Assembly: GCA_002897115.2 (NCBI GenBank)
Contig: BCIH01000002.1
Location: 1,567,482-1,627,000, forward strand
Direction of reading: 5' to 3'
DNA length: 59,519 nt
DNA from: Prototheca cutis
Lineage: Eukaryota; Chlorophyta; Trebouxiophyceae; Chlorellales; Chlorellaceae
The notes under the pieces are model-generated. The model was given only the letters and a program-made list of their open reading frames with translations, was not told the origin of the DNA and searched no databases. A program made the translations under genes and the position numbers. Each line of letters begins with the position of its first letter. The stretch's first letter is position 1. Of this stretch, positions 33,001 through 44,000 are shown one piece after another.

Positions 33001-33134
33001 CGATGCCTCGAGGATCCAGTCAACAAAACCCAGTTCCATAATGCAAGCATAACATACAAAAGCATGCACACTACCTGTCGCAGGACGTCATGCGGGAGCT
33101 GCTCCCACGAAGGTCGTCGGGAGATGCGGGACAT
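30048..33134 (-). CDS. F-box / leucine-rich-repeat protein (probable SCF substrate receptor)
   Basis: The first exon 'MSRISRRPSWEQLPHDVLRQ' is the beginning of an F-box ('W..LP.DVL..'), continued by 'VISLLQDCPTARSSIGKTCK' and 'RWAGILNQD', which fits the F-box second half. F-boxes bind SKP1 in SCF ubiquitin ligases. The rest is leucine-rich repeats: 'LPHLHTLALHDCPYL', 'AYAGSLTRLEVVRC', 'VSGLTRLQHLNLSKV', 'LAAGLEELDLSGTAVSML', 'AFSSLRRLSLRGCTLV', 'LSSLTALDLGDAVGLG', 'LPCLQELCLEAGSDVTPAP', 'PGTLRELDLRSWLL', 'FPGLQHLILHSVTF', 'LPALRRLEVCQCAGSCF'. The product ends 'CVQSWMSGALTRA' at 30048. About seven exons. The repeats are the irregular type found in F-box/LRR and related algal proteins. The substrate cannot be told from sequence. 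An in-frame ATG five codons earlier (33149) is an alternative start. Confidence 0.78.
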
Positions 33135-33149
33135 CCCACTGCTCGTCAA

Positions 33150-33665
33150 TAATGCCCTGACCGCAGACCCATCATTTTCTTATTCATAATTAATTTACAA
33201 TGGCCCATAACAGAAAGATTGAACTGGTTGCAGGATCCATCGTCATCACCGTCGGATCTGCAATGGCTTGCATCTCGGGATGCAGAACTGAGCCTCCCGG
33301 AGCGCTTTTTCTCCGAAGATCGACTGCCACTTTCCTTCTAAAGACGTGCCCTGCAGGCACACTCAAAAGCCACCCTGTTTCCACCTCCGACATAATTATT
33401 AAATTGAAGCAGCTTCCATGCTGCAAGCCATGTTCGAGCGTATCCGGTTTCATTCTGCCCGTGCGCTTCCTTCCATGACACGAGACGCGAAGAGCATGGC
33501 ATTGCCGCGAAGAGAGGAGAGTCATACTGGCTGCTCATAGCATTGTATCATCTGCAATGGACAGCACATCGCTAAATCGAAGAGCAGCAAGCGAGATCAT
33601 CCTGATGGCCGCGGCCAACGTTCGGCTGGGGCCCTGAGAATCTTCTCCGGGCAACCTGCGGGTGC
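33150..33665. other. Intergenic, F-box/LRR promoter side
   Basis: Upstream of the F-box/LRR gene and left of the repeat cluster. It is AT-richer around 33180-33200. No gene seen. Confidence 0.4.
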
Positions 33666-33974
33666 GATGCAGGGCAAAAATAATGCAACCAGCTCAGCCA
33701 GCAACAGCGTCACATCACCCCGGGGGTTGCTGGGCATCACGGATGGCCCGAAAATTTCCACACTCTGCAGGGCAATAGGAAGGTGGACCACCTCAGTGAT
33801 GGACCACCTCCGGGACTGTTTTCCCTTCCCGGGGCAAGGAGCCCAGTGCTCGTTGCCCCAGGAAGGGAGGCCCCAGGGTTTCCGCTCCCGGGGCTGCTTT
33901 CCCTTTCCGGGGAAGGGAAGGAGCCCCGGGAGTTCCCACCCCCATTGGAAGGCTATAACCTCCCAGGATGGATT

Positions 33975-34169
33975 TTACTGCGGCGCTGGGCGCTGGAAGC
34001 GGTCCGGCCGCTTGCCAGTCTTCCGCAGGCTCTGCACAATGTGCCTCATGTTCAGACACGCCATCAAGTCTCTGTTCCAGAGACGATGCTCGCCGTTGGG
34101 GGGGCGGCACTTCTCGTTGGTGCAGCGCAGCAGCCCGTGGCACACCACCTCGGGCGTCTGCTCCCTGCG
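33975..34169 (-). pseudogene. Fanzor/TnpB-like C-terminal zinc ribbon and RuvC-III segment, upstream part missing in gap
   Basis: From the gap edge the frame reads 'RREQTPEVVCHGLLRCTNEK', then 'CRPPNGEHRLWNRDLMACLN' and 'MRHIVQSLRKTGKRPDRFQR', ending in a TAA at 33975. Cysteines after 'VV', before 'TNEK' and after it, followed within 15 residues by Asn-Arg-Asp and a helical tail, match the layout of the TnpB/Fanzor target-nucleic-acid-binding zinc ribbon with its final RuvC Asp ('NRDVNAARNI'-type). The canonical first CxxC would lie upstream, in the gap. The same protein segment is preserved in copy B despite nucleotide changes, suggesting past selection on the protein. It may be partial only because of the gap. 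Alternative: another transposase with a zinc-binding C-terminus. Confidence 0.45.
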
Positions 34170-34449
34170 NNNNNNNNNNNNNNNNNNNNNNNNNNNNNNN
34201 NNNNNNNNNNNNNNNNNNNNNNNNNNNNNNNNNNNNNNNNNNNNNNNNNNNNNNNNNNNNNNNNNNNNNNNNNNNNNNNNNNNNNNNNNNNNNNNNNNNN
34301 NNNNNNNNNNNNNNNNNNNNNNNNNNNNNNNNNNNNNNNNNNNNNNNNNNNNNNNNNNNNNNNNNNNNNNNNNNNNNNNNNNNNNNNNNNNNNNNNNNNN
34401 NNNNNNNNNNNNNNNNNNNNNNNNNNNNNNNNNNNNNNNNNNNNNNNNN
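34170..34449. other. Assembly gap (280 N)
   Basis: Run of Ns inside repeat copy C. It removes the sequence just N-terminal to the zinc ribbon, where RuvC-I and RuvC-II would be expected. Confidence 0.98.
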
Positions 34450-34452
34450 ACG

Positions 34453-35187
34453 TGCTCGCCAAAGTGCTTGCGAACGTTGGCCTCCACCGCCGCGCACTGG
34501 GCTTCTCCCCAGTACTTGGCATCCTGCACGTCAAGGAGCACCCAGCTCGTCTACCACGTGGTCTGGGCCATTGCGTGCCAACCCACCATAGACACTAGAC
34601 GATCCTGCATTCAGCCCGCGATGCAAGCAGCACATGCAACCACAACTCAAATCAGTCACCTGGTTCGGTGCGTGGTAGAACTGCCGCCGCTCGTACGCAG
34701 TCGCCTGCTGGAACATGGGCCAGGACCTCTCGGAACGGGCACGGAAGTACGTCGTTTCGTCGCTGCGTGTTTTCCTCCTAGGGTAGCTGACCATGTACAG
34801 GAAGGCCTCGGAAAAGAACCTGGGACAGACCAACCGCGTTGCAAAGTCCGCACTGCCCGCCTCGTCCTCCTCCAGCAACACGAGTGCGGCGAAGAACGAG
34901 GCATGCTGCTTCACGGGATGCATCTTTTGGACATACTGCTCCTGAGGACGATGGAACATGAGCTTCCAGGTCGCCAGCACCGACGCCTTGGCGGCCGTAA
35001 AGACGCCCTTGAGCGCCTCCCGCCCGCGGCCCCAAAAGTCGCGGTCCATCGACCTCGCAATCCTGCCTGCTGTAACAATGGGCGGATGGATTGGGCAGGG
35101 CGGCGTAAAGTCTCCCACCTTCAGTTGGGGGGCCGTTAGAATGCCAACGCGCACGGGACAGCACCGCCTTCCAGAACTGGAACTCAC
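34453..35187 (-). pseudogene. Unrecognised coding-like segment in repeat copy C
   Basis: Minus-strand open frames give 'MDRDFWGRGREALKGVFTAA', 'ASVLATWKLMFHRPQEQYVQ', 'QHASFFAALVLLEEDEAGSA', 'FATRLVCPRFFSEAFLYMVS' and 'AYERRQFYHAPNQ'. After a likely intron comes 'LLDVQDAKYWGEAQCAAVEA'. Amino acid composition looks real, and part of it recurs at 35225-35330, so it is probably a piece of the element's protein. I cannot match it to a known domain. Confidence 0.4.
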
Positions 35188-35224
35188 GAGTTGATGTCGA
35201 CCTGGCTCTCCTAGTCGTCCAGAA

Positions 35225-35330
35225 GACCGTGGAACCTGCGCTGCCAGGTCGCACGCACTGACGCCTTGGCGGTCGTCATGGCGCCCCTGGGCGCCTCCCG
35301 CCCGCTACCCCAAAAGTTGCGGGCCATTCG
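35225..35330 (-). pseudogene. Second fragment of the repeat-encoded protein
   Basis: Encodes 'ARNFWGSGREAPRGAMTTAK' and 'ASVRATWQRRFHGLLDD', aligned with the 'DRDFWGRGREALKGVFTAAK' block of copy C. It stops soon after, so it is a remnant. Confidence 0.45.
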
Positions 35331-35515
35331 CTTTGCACCAGTTATTGTAATGGGTGCATGAAATAGATAGGTTCGCGGGGAATCCCCGTATGTTGTACCG
35401 AGTTCCCACTGGCCGACCGCCTCGGGAGACGCAGGGCCCTTGGCCTGGGTCAATGGCCAGGACCTTGTAAAACCTCCTTGCACGACCTGTCCCATGAAGG
35501 AACTAAGCCCATTTT

Positions 35516-35747
35516 CTGAGCGACGCGGCAAGGGAATGTGGTGAAACAGACATTTTGGGAGACATGCCCTTGCTGCGCAGGTGGGAGTCGATGGATCTCG
35601 AGAAGGTTTCATCATTTTCTGCCGTCACTGTACATTCACGGCAGAAAACGATGAAACCTTCTCGAGAATCGTCCACTCCCACCTGCGCAGCAAGGGCATG
35701 TCTCCCAAAATGTCTGTTTCACCACATTCCCTTGCCGCGTCGCTCAG
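35516..35747. repeat. About 232-bp near-perfect palindrome
   Basis: Two arms of roughly 110 bases are inverted copies of each other around a centre near 35631 ('CACTGTACATTC'). The left arm reads from 'CTGAGCGACGCGGCAAGGGA' at 35516; the right arm ends with the complement, 'CCTTGCCGCGTCGCTCAG', at 35747. Arms differ at a few positions (for example, 'GAGTCGATGGATCTCGAGAA' against 'TTCTCGAGAATCGTCCACTC'). The right arm matches the left part of repeat copy B (11139-11265), so the palindrome is a fused inverted pair of element ends. A transcript would fold into a long hairpin. Confidence 0.85.
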
Positions 35748-35990
35748 AGGATGGGTTGGGTTCCTTCTTGGCAGCAGGACAGGTCTTGCAAGGAGGCTTT
35801 AGAAGGTCCTGGACATTGACCCTGGCACGACGCTTGTTGCAACTCGGTGGTTCATCGTTGAGGCGGTCCACCTTCCTATTGCCCTGTGGGGGTTGACAAT
35901 TCACAGCCATCAGTGATGCCCAGCAACCCCCGGGGTGATGTGATGCTGTTGCTGGCTGAGCTGGTTGCATTGTTTTTGCCCTGCACGGTA
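35631..35990 (+). mobile_element. Repeat copy D: short internally deleted derivative
   Basis: From the palindrome centre the sequence follows copy B ('GTTGGGTT..TTCT.GGCAGCAGG'), then jumps near 35800 past the zinc-ribbon region and resumes at 'GTCCACCTTCCTATTGCCCTG' (about 35866) to the common right end at 35990. It keeps both ends but lacks coding sequence, as expected for a non-autonomous derivative. Confidence 0.6.
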
Positions 35991-36334
35991 TGGCTACCTT
36001 GGCTTGTTGACCGACGCAGCGGCAGCGGGGCCCAAATGGCAGTCCAAAAGCAGGCATGTTACATGTGGATAGGTGTGGTTTTGCTTGGTCGGACATGATA
36101 TCGGGAATGCAAGCTCTTTGGACGGGGACAGGAACCAAAGAATCACAGACTGAAACAAAGACCTTCTTTCGGGGGTCGTCAAGACAGGGGAGGGCAAAGC
36201 ACCAGTTGGTCACGAAAAAGGTGGTGCGGATCACGAATGGGCATAAGGCAGCTTCGAGAAATCATATCCAATGATCCCTATCAGGTCTGTGGCCTGCCCT
36301 AGGGGGCCAGATCAGGTGTGGCCCTGACCACACT
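35991..36334. other. Intergenic, no gene seen
   Basis: Between repeat copy D and the 3' end of the coiled-coil gene. No coding similarity. Confidence 0.4.
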
Positions 36335-39300
36335 CTACAGAATCTCAGTTTCTTCGGCCTGTGACGCCAGCATCAGTTCATGCAGCTTGGCAGCCAGATC
36401 CTCCTCCCAGGCTGCATATCGCATAGCCAGCGTAGGCACGCCACCGTCGTCCTCGCATGCTTCGGCCTCGGCGGCCAGGCTGGCCAGGCGTCCCCGCAGG
36501 TGCCGCAGCTCCTCACCGGCTTCGCCCCTCAGCGCCTGCGCAATGCCCTCGACGCGAGCCAGCTGCGAGGTTCCACGCTGGAGGTGGAGCAGAAAAGCGC
36601 TGTCCTGAGCCTTCGGGGCCAGTCGTCTTTCAGTCCCAGAGGTGGTGACTGTCGAGGGAAGGGCCAGCGCCTGACTGGCCACTCGACCAGAAGCCCGCGG
36701 GCCCACGTTCGCGGGAAGACTGGTATGACGAGGAACCCCAGTGATCTTGCTCGGGAGCACTTTGGGTTGTTGGGCCAGCTGCTCCTCCAGCTGTCTGGTC
36801 AGCATGGCCACACGAGCTTCCGCGGCTTCTAGCTCGACTTCCCTTGCTGCAAGGCCCTTGTCTCGTTTCTCGAGATCGGCCTCCAGTTTCCCAAAGGCCG
36901 CGCGCTGCTCGGCACACGCACGCTGCGCCTGCTCCGCGCGGACCTTTTCCGACCGCGCCGTGTCCAGCTCCGCCTGTGCCCGGCGAGTCGTGTCCTCAGC
37001 CTTGGCCTCTAGACTGGCACACGAGCGCTGCGTGGCATCGATCAGACTCTCCGCCTCCCGCGCCGCGCTTTCCACCTGTGTTTCGAGTTGGGCGCTGTCG
37101 TTGCGGCATAGCATGAGCTTCAAAACGCATCACATGCCAGAAGACTGGCGACCTCATACATATGTACCCCTGGACAACACGAAAATCCCCTACTGCACAC
37201 CGTTTGCTTGGCCGTTTGACGTGCATCTTCCATCGCCTGCGCGGCTGTTTCACCTTCCCGTGCCAGTTCCGCAGCCATGGCGTCCAGTTGGGCTTCGCGC
37301 TCTGCGAGCCGGGCCTCGCGTCGAGCCAGGTCCTCGGCCGCACCTGCAACCCCAACCAGCTCCTCTCGCTCGCGGGACAGCTGTTCGCGGTCGCGGGACA
37401 GCTGTTCGCGCTCCTGGGCCGCCAGACGCGAAGCCAGAGCTGCCGCACGCTGCTCGCCTGCCAATGCAGCACGGGCCGTGTCCAAGTGGGAAGCCGTCTC
37501 CCGCAGCTCCGCCTCCCGCATGTCAAGGTCAGAGCACAGCCCCTGCGAGAAGGATGTGCGGTGGGCCAGCTGCCATTTCCATCACAAGCTCTCGTAATTG
37601 CAATCTGGATGAATCAAAACCAACAAAAATCCTCAGTCAAACCTGGAGCTTGGAGAGCCCCGCTTCGGCCGCACGAGCCCGATGGGCGGCGGCATCGGCC
37701 TCTGCCGCCGCACGGATGCTCAGCTGCTCGGCAGCCTCCGCGGCGCGCCGGCGCTCTTCCAGCTGCTCCAGCCTCGCCGTGCAGTCCCGCTGCTCCGCTA
37801 CGCGCTGCTCTGCCAGAGCAGCCTGGGCGGCCGCTGCGGCTTCAGCTTCGCGTGCCGCACGACGCACCGCGTCTTCCGTGTCGCGCTGTGCCGCACGCTG
37901 AGCAGCAGTCTGCTCGGCCAGTCGGCTCTCCTCCTCGGCCAGCCGCGCTGAGAGCAGCGCCAGCCGCCGCTCTTCCGCCGCCGCCAGCTCCTCGCGAGAC
38001 GACAGGTGCTTGGACTCGAGCTTTGGGATACAAGAGGTGGTCGGATGAGGAGGGGATGGCATGTCAGGGGGGGTTCATGGGTTGATCATTGCACACGTTG
38101 CAGGGTCTTTACCCTTCCCCAAACAGAGCCAGAACACCTCCCCCTTCTTCCCAAAGCTCTGTGCAGACCTCACCTCCACAGCGCGAAGTTCTGACTCGCG
38201 GAGGATGACAGCCCGCAGACGAGCCTCCAAGTCCGCCTGGCAGGAAAGCAAGGGGTATGTGTTACGGAGCACGCCCTCTGCAGCAACAACTATCAATGCC
38301 ACTCACCCCTCCCGCGCCCACACACCTGCTGGGACTGGAGTCGCTCTCTCGTGGCTGCCAGCTCTGCCGCTTGCCCGCAGGCGTCCTGCAGCATGTTCTC
38401 GGCCTGCAGTGGAATATGGGCGGGGATGTGAGCGACGTCATGTGCGGACAGCTTCCTGACAGTCAGCAAGCTCTCTCGAGACTTGATGCGCCAATCAGCG
38501 CATCCTGCATAGAACGAGGAAATTCCAGCAACAACAAACATCCCCCCCTTCCCAACCAAAAAACGGAGCATACCTTGTCACGAGCCAGGGCGGCCTCCCG
38601 GCTGTCGGTCCGTGCCTTGGTCAAAAGTTCTTCGGCCTTGGCAGCATCAGTCCTGGCCCGCTCCTCACGTGCAGCGAGCCGCCGGCACTGCTCCTCCGCC
38701 TCACCCTGCTGCTCCAGCAACGTCCGTTCCCGCCTCTGGGTCATTGGTTGGGAGGGCATGCATGCTCATGGCGGTGCTGCGGCTCTTTTGGGGTCTTGCT
38801 GTGCGTGTCATCTTCCTCTGCGTCCCCCCCCCCCCCTCCCCCTCCTCACAAAGCACTACCACCAACCTCCAGGTCGTTGATGCTGTCCTCGAGCTCCTCT
38901 TTAAGTTTTGAGCATCGCTGTCGCTCGGCTTCGCCGCGGCGCCACGCCTCGCGCTCTTCGGCCAGCGCTCCCCGCTTCGCCTCGAGCCCTGCCAAGTCAG
39001 TCTTGACCCTTTGCAGCTGCTCCTCCGCTTCGGCAATCTCCTTGGCTGTCTGCTCCATGCGCTGAGCCTGAGCTTTGAAAGCGGTGGCCTGACGCTCGGC
39101 CTCGGCCATCCAGCCTTCTTGCTCAGCTCGAAGTCCAGCAACAGCGGAAGCCAGGGAATCAAGCTCAGCCCTCCTGGCCTGGAGCTTGACATCCTCCGCC
39201 TGGGCAGACGCTTGGCGGGCATCCAATTCCGAAGCACGCTCGGCGTACCTCGAGGCCCGTGCTTCAGCTTCGGCCTCGCGAGCATCCAGGCGGAGCAAAC

Positions 39301-40973
39301 GATCATCGAGCTCGCGCCGTGCCGCGTCCAGTGCCCTCGAGTCGTGTTCCAGCGCCGTGCGCGCCGCATCAAGCTCCCGGACCGCAGCCAGCTTCCGGTC
39401 AGCTTCCTCGGCCGCAGCAACAGCCGCCAACCTTCGGCGCTCCAGCTCCTGCTCCTCCCGGGACTGCCCCAGTGGGAAGACGTGGTTGCTTGTCATGACT
39501 CAAGGCATTGGTTTGGGTGCACCGTTGAGAAGGGCAATTCATTCCGCCACCCAAGAATCCACCAATCCGCCCTACGCTCTCACCAGACGCTCCTGCTGGG
39601 CCAGTAACGCAGCAGCCAAGCCATCCAGCTCGGTCGCCCGGGCTTCGGCGGCGGTGTCCCGGCGCTCGCAGGCGGCCTGCTGTTGTCTCGCCGCGTTTCG
39701 CGTGGCTTCGCACTCTTTCACGCGCTGCTGCGCATCGGCTTTCGCGCTCGCAGCCTCCTGCTCTACCAGTCGAGCCCGGTCTTCAGCCATTCTCAGGTTC
39801 TCGACCCGTTCCTCAAGCGCCTCACGCATCGACGCCAGCAGCGTCTCCTCCTCACGCAGCGCGGTCGCTCGGCGGTCGTTGCCGAGCTGTTCCGCCTTTA
39901 GAGCCGCCTCTGCCTCGCCGAGCGCTGCCGCCCGTTCGGCAGCCTGGCCCAGCTGCGCGTCAGCTTCCCTGCCCCGTGCCTGAGCTTCTTGCAGCTGGGC
40001 ATCGACCTCCTCAGCCCGGGATTCGAGGGCACGCTCACGGCGGGCCAGATCAGCCGCCGCCTGCTCGAGCGCACGGGACCGCACGCCAACTTCCTCGTGC
40101 TCTGATTCTGCGGCCGCCAGCTGCAGGCGCGCCGCCGATTCTAGCTCTGCCACCTCGGCGGCCTGGGCCTCCAGGGTCTGGAGCTCCTCCAGCGATGCAT
40201 GAAGTCGGGCCTCGGCCTCGGCCGCACTATCTTCCCGCAGCGTCAATGCCTCAGCCCGCTCTGTGACTGCTCGTTCCAGCTCGGTCACGCGAGCAAGTTC
40301 GTGCACGCTTTCTTCCTTCAAACGCTTTGCACGATGCTGGAGCTCTTCGGCGGCGGCGAGGGCCTCAGCGGCTGCCACCTCCCGCCGTTCAAGCTCAGCT
40401 GCCCTGGCCACCAATGCTTCGACCTCGGCATCGAGATCCCGCTTCCTGTAAAGAAGTGGATTTGAGTAGTGTTCTTATCCTGTCTCCTCACGAGCCATTG
40501 AGTGGGCACGTGTGGGAAGGTGGTACGACAACTTGGGACCAAACCCTGGCAATCCACGTGCCTCACTTCACCTGTGACACCACCACCGCCCGCTGCGTTG
40601 CAGCCTGTCCACTATACACCCACACAAAGATACATACCTGGATTCCAGGGTCTCGGCTTCGGCATCGAGAGCCTCACGCCGGGTCCGAAACCTGGTTCCT
40701 TGTTGCTCCGCATCTGCAACCTGCCCCTGCAGCGCCGCGCGCTCACGCTTGCACTCGGCGCGCTGGGCTTCGATGTCGCCGCGCAGCTGCTCGGCAGCCG
40801 CCCGGTCGGCGATGAGCCGTGCTCGGTCGTCGTCCAGCTCGCGCCGCTGCGCCTGCAGCACACGTTGACGCTCCTGCAGGTGCTTGTTGCTTTCTTCCAC
40901 CGCCTGTGCCACCGTCTGCAGCAGGAGTTGCATCAGCGAGTCGGTCGACTCGTTATCTGCGCAAATCGTTCTG

Positions 40974-41015
<42 letters not shown>

Positions 41016-44000
41016 AAAAAACCCCCCCCCCCCCCCCCCCCCCCCCCCAACACACCCCCCCCCCCCCCACAACACACACACACACAAATAAAACCGCTGT
41101 CACAGTGCCCTGGCAGTAGCAATCACAACCTCCCACCTCGAGCGATGCCTGCTGTGATTTGATCTGCTCAGCCTCTGCCTCTGCTGCAGCCCTGGCGGTT
41201 TCTGCTTGAGCCAGTGCCACCTGAGCCTCTTCAAGTCGCGATACGAGGGGCTGCCTGATGCGGGTGAGATTTTCCGCCCAGCCTCGCAGTGCCTGCTCCC
41301 ACTCCAGCAGCACCAGCCGCCGCTGTTGCGGCGGGATGGCAGCAAGGAGAGTGGTGGGGTCGGACGGCCGGACTTTGGCGTGAACAGGTGCGTACGGTTC
41401 TCAGGGCTGCCCACTAACAAACACTCCGCAATGACATCCACACAGAAAGCACTTGCCGGGTTCAGCAACCGAGAAACTCCCAAAATTACCTCGCAAATGG
41501 CCCGCAGCAGTTCGGACATGTCGGCTTGGCAGCCGGCAGGAAGCTGCGGCAACGACGGCTGTGTGGGAGGCGGTGGGATGGCGATGCGGTCGGCACTGTC
41601 GCACGAGGGTGCAGGCCCTCCCAACCCATTTCCCTGCACGGCTTGGAGCTTGGCGTCCAGCTCGAGCAGGGCCTTCAGCGCGGCCTGCGTGGCGGCGTTG
41701 TCACGCTCGGCACGCTGTGCGGCGGCCTCGGCCTCGGCCCTTGTTCTGGCCGCAGACTCTGCAGTGCCCTGGACCCGAGCCGCCTCTTGAGCGTGCTGTG
41801 CTTCCCGGGTCTGGAGCTGAACGAGGGACCCGGCCAGGTCGGCTTCACGGCGATCCAGGCCCTGCTCGCGGGCATGCAGTTGTGCCAGCGTGGCCTCCGC
41901 TGCCGCCGCCTGTTGCCGGGCACGCTCCGCGTCGGCAGCCGCAGCGCTTTCCAACTCGGCGGCGTGGGCCTCCCGTGCCTCTGCCCGGCGCGCCACCTCC
42001 TCCACCTCCTCCACCGACTGCCGCAGCTCTTTCGTCGCTTCGTCAAGGCGCCGTTGCTCTTCTTTAACAGCCCGTTCCGCGCTTTCCAGCTCGACACGCC
42101 GCGTCTCCAGTTGCGAAGACTGGCGGTCCAGCTCGCTCGTGCGCTGCGCGATACGGGCCTCGCCGCTCTTCACGCGGGCCGCTCTTTCCTCGAGTGCCTG
42201 AAGGGGTTTTTATATGGTCGTTGGTGGGTTTCAGGTGACAAAGGTCCCGGAGCATGGGCTTGGCCTTTCGACCCAAATCCCACAAGGCACCCCTCAAAAC
42301 ACCCCTCAAAACAGACCTGGCGTTGCTCGGCTTCGCGTGATTCCACTTCACGGGCGTGCTCTTCTAGTTCTCGTGCGTGCGCCAGGGAGGCTTGTTCACG
42401 CTGCAGCGCGGCCGACTCTCGACTGGCCAGGGCCGCTCGTGCTGCGGCATCGCGCTCCTGGACCTCCCGCTCACGTTTCTCCAAACGCTCCTGCCAGTCG
42501 CGGAGAAGGGCCTCGCGATCCTGCACCTCGCGGCGGGCCTCGGCCTCGAATGCTTCACGATCACGCTCGAGCTCTGCCCGGGCTTGCTGCAGTTCGTGCT
42601 GCGCAGCCTGTGTTGGGGAGGTGAAGAGAAATTGCTGGGGTTTGGGGTTGGTGGTGCGCCGCTTCTCGAGCACCTGACAACAAGAGCAAGGTTATTGCCC
42701 GCGACAACCTCCATGCACGGAGCTCTCAACCCAACCCAATCGAGAAATCAACGAGGCGCACACCTCAAGGGCTCGCTGACGGCCGGCGAGATCTTCCAGT
42801 TCTCCGCGTAAATTTGCAGCATCAATCTCGAGACGCTGCCGCGCCTCGGCGGCACGTGCCTGAGCCTCATCCGCAGCCTCACCAATGGCCTGCGCCTTTT
42901 CCTGCGTCTCGCGTGCATGTTCACGTGCGGCCCGCGCTGCGGCCAGCTCCTCGTTACGAAGGTGCTCGAGCTCGGTCACCGACGCCTCGCGGGACGCCAC
43001 CTCAGCGGCACGGGCTTCCAGCTCAGCAGCCTCGCGGGACAGCTGTTCCTCCAGCGCGTCCCGTTCCGAGGAAAGCGCGGCGTGCGCCGCGCGCACACGC
43101 TCCAAGTCCTCCTTGGCCTCTTGCAGAGCCGCCTCCAGTGCCTCCCCCTGCTCCATGCTCGCCTGTAGTACAAAGTGTTGCAAGGGTAGTTTTTCCTTCC
43201 CATAGTGAGAGTGCATAGAATGCAGAGCGCATAGGGTTTCCTTGAAAATCAATCGCCTGCCTCTCATCGATGCAACCACCACCACCACCACGAGCATCAT
43301 ACCCGGCGTGCCTCCGCGGCTGCGGCCAGCGTGGCGGCCCGGTCTTCCACGGCAAGCTCCAGCTCTCGTCTCGTCGCGGCCAAGGAAGAGGCGGCTTCAG
43401 CTTCGGCTTCCGTGGCCTCCTGCAGTCGCCGCGTGGCTTCCGCCGCTGCAGCTTCCAAGTGAGCCAGTTCCTGCCGCAGTCGCCCGTGAGAGGCCTCGTC
43501 AGCTGCCGCACGTGTGGCCCGGGCTTCATCAGCTCGACGGGCTGCGGCTTTGTCGGCTTCAAGCGACATCCTCGCTTCGCGCTCCCGTGCATCCCAGCGC
43601 GAGCGCTCGGCATTCAGCGACGATTGCACCGCATCGAGTTCTGCGCTGCGCGCGGCGACCGCGGATTCTGCATCTGCTACTGCGGCCTCACGGTCGCGCA
43701 CGCGCCCTGCGAGTCCCTCGAGCTCCGCGGCACGACGGGCGAGCTCGGTCTCGCGGCTCTGGATCGCCTCCATGGCAGTCTCAGCGGCAGCAACGCGGGC
43801 TTCGCGCCGCCTCAAGCCTTCCCCAGCCTGCACCGCGCCTTCTCGGCAGGCGCGTTCCCAGCGCTGCAGCTCCTCGCCACGCCGTGCCAGGGCCGCCGCC
43901 GCGGTTTCCACCGCCGCCGCACGTTCGTCCAGCTCTCGTGCACGACGGGCGGCAGACTCGCGCGCATGGCGTGCCGCGGCACCAGCTTCGGCGCGCGCAC

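Larger units (their letters stand above)
33666..35250 (-). mobile_element. Repeat copy C: longest copy of the Fanzor/TnpB-like element, interrupted by a gap
   Basis: Read on the minus strand, from 35250 downwards: an unrecognised coding-like block (35187-34665) with 'MDRDFWGRGREALKGVFTA' and 'SADFATRLVCPRFFSEAFLY', then 'DAKYWGEAQCAAVEANVRKH' (about 34550-34450), a 280-base gap, then the zinc-ribbon ORF ending at 33975, then a 300-base GC-rich non-coding segment with several inverted repeats, and the shared right end at 33666. The right end and ribbon match copy B (11139-11752); the right end also matches copies A and D. The block around 'FWGRGREALKG' has a second, diverged match on the minus strand at about 35225-35330 ('FWGSGREAPRG'). 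This is the most complete copy here, but its nuclease core, if any, falls in the gap. Confidence 0.55.

Noticed and set aside
36741..37901. 386-codon plus-strand open frame rich in Ser/Ala/Arg
   Set aside because: It is the antisense shadow of the Glu/Ala/Arg-rich coiled-coil exons; GC-rich coding sequence keeps all frames open.
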